64,000 bases of DNA, from positions 1 to 64,000 of the forward strand of contig DWWL01000010.1 in the NCBI GenBank assembly GCA_019119775.1, in the 5' to 3' direction. Position numbers and translations under genes: made by a program. This DNA is from Candidatus Lachnoclostridium pullistercoris (lineage in GTDB: Bacteria; Bacillota; Clostridia; Lachnospirales; Lachnospiraceae). Below, in pieces: positions 63,651 through 64,000 of the stretch. The notes beneath the pieces were generated by a model. That model made no database searches. It saw only the letters and a program-made list of their open reading frames with translations, and was not told the DNA's origin. Numbering within the stretch: the first letter of the stretch is position 1; every line of letters starts with the position of its first letter.

Positions 63651-64000
63651 CTAGTTTTCACATATTTTCAAATAGAACTCTGTGAATGTCGGGTATCCTA
63701 ATTCACGGAGTTTCTTATTGTTAAATGCAGTCTGCAATACAAAATATCCACTACAATACCAGTTTCCATTTCGCATGTTCGCGCATATCCACGCCTTTTC
63801 TTGTTCTACACCTAACGCCTTGAGTTCCTTATATTTCGTTTTGACTTTCTTCCATTGTTTCCAGTAGATTGCCCTTATCTTATGTCGTAGCCATCCATCT
63901 GTCTCTTTTAAGAGCTTCTTCATATCTGCCATTCCAAAGTAGTTTACCCAACCTCTTATAAACTGCGTCAGTTTCAGTGCCCGATATTCATTTCTCCATC
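63651..64000 (-). CDS. ltrA: group II intron reverse transcriptase/maturase, C-terminal end
   Basis: The last 116 residues of a gene that continues past the right edge. The frame reads WRNEYRALKLTQFIRGWVNY, then YFGMADMKKLL, the conserved X (maturase) domain, then RAIYWKQWKKVKTKYKELK and a C-terminal stretch with YPTFTEFYLKICEN. Maturases bind and splice their own intron and reverse-transcribe it into DNA. The RT domain lies outside the window. Confidence 0.92.
   Translation of the reverse strand, partial: WRNEYRALKLTQFIRGWVNYFGMADMKKLLKETDGWLRHKIRAIYWKQWKKVKTKYKELKALGVEQEKAWICANMRNGNWYCSGYFVLQTAFNNKKLRELGYPTFTEFYLKICEN

Overview
The window is a chromosomal segment of a GC-rich, strictly anaerobic Firmicute, most likely a Lachnospiraceae (Clostridium cluster XIVa) gut bacterium. 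Pointers are two oxygen-sensitive class III ribonucleotide reductases with their activase, a rubrerythrin, rubredoxin-type and 4Fe-4S proteins, many small flavoproteins, YedF-type selenium metabolism, a DUF6465-type protein, ScpAB, and AGGAGG ribosome sites with sigma-A promoters. No rRNA, tRNA or CRISPR array is visible.

Layout. 1-12.3 kb is housekeeping: the edge of a carboxyltransferase gene, YitT, a D,D-carboxypeptidase, a lipoprotein flavodoxin plus alcohol dehydrogenase under a two-operator promoter, DinB with a LexA-like box, RluA- and RsmF-type RNA modification enzymes, a deoxyinosine glycosylase, a YedF with an unusual linker, and a patatin. 12.3-18.4 kb holds nrdD (thioredoxin-tailed, NrdR-controlled), hflX, a TPR lipoprotein, dut and nrdG. 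18.5-27.8 kb is an AT-richer defence island on the plus strand: hsdM, a split hsdS, mcrB, mcrC, hsdR. 27.8-32.4 kb carries a GH1 glucosidase, a PRD regulator and an AEC transporter. 32.5-38 kb carries a second nrdD, scpB, scpA, a phosphoesterase and rubrerythrin. 38-47.5 kb has a YfcC transporter, a frameshifted M20 peptidase and a C-S lyase beside an XRE regulator, then an SsuABC-like ABC system with an amidohydrolase beside a Crp/Fnr regulator. 47.6-52.9 kb is a sugar-acid (Entner-Doudoroff type) operon with its GntR regulator. 52.9-56.9 kb is a second restriction-modification operon with an unrecognised 466-residue partner, chained to the GntR gene by 4-base overlaps. 57-63.3 kb is a redox cluster of rubredoxin, Fe-S, flavin and aldo/keto reductase genes. 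The right edge is the 3' end of a group II intron with its maturase.

The most notable observation is the hsdS locus. The two halves of a type I specificity subunit lie in opposite orientations and each abuts one copy of a 17-bp perfect inverted repeat (20720-20736 and 21397-21413). Inverting the 0.7 kb between them on paper restores an in-frame subunit of about 401 residues. This points to a phase-variable restriction system now caught in its half-subunit state, with a McrBC system nested in the same operon. Second in interest is the chained nuclease / methyltransferase / unknown / GntR operon. Third are paired regulatory sites read directly from the sequence: twin TGACA-N3-TGTCA operators, a 16-bp motif shared by two redox promoters in identical geometry, and an NrdR box pair.
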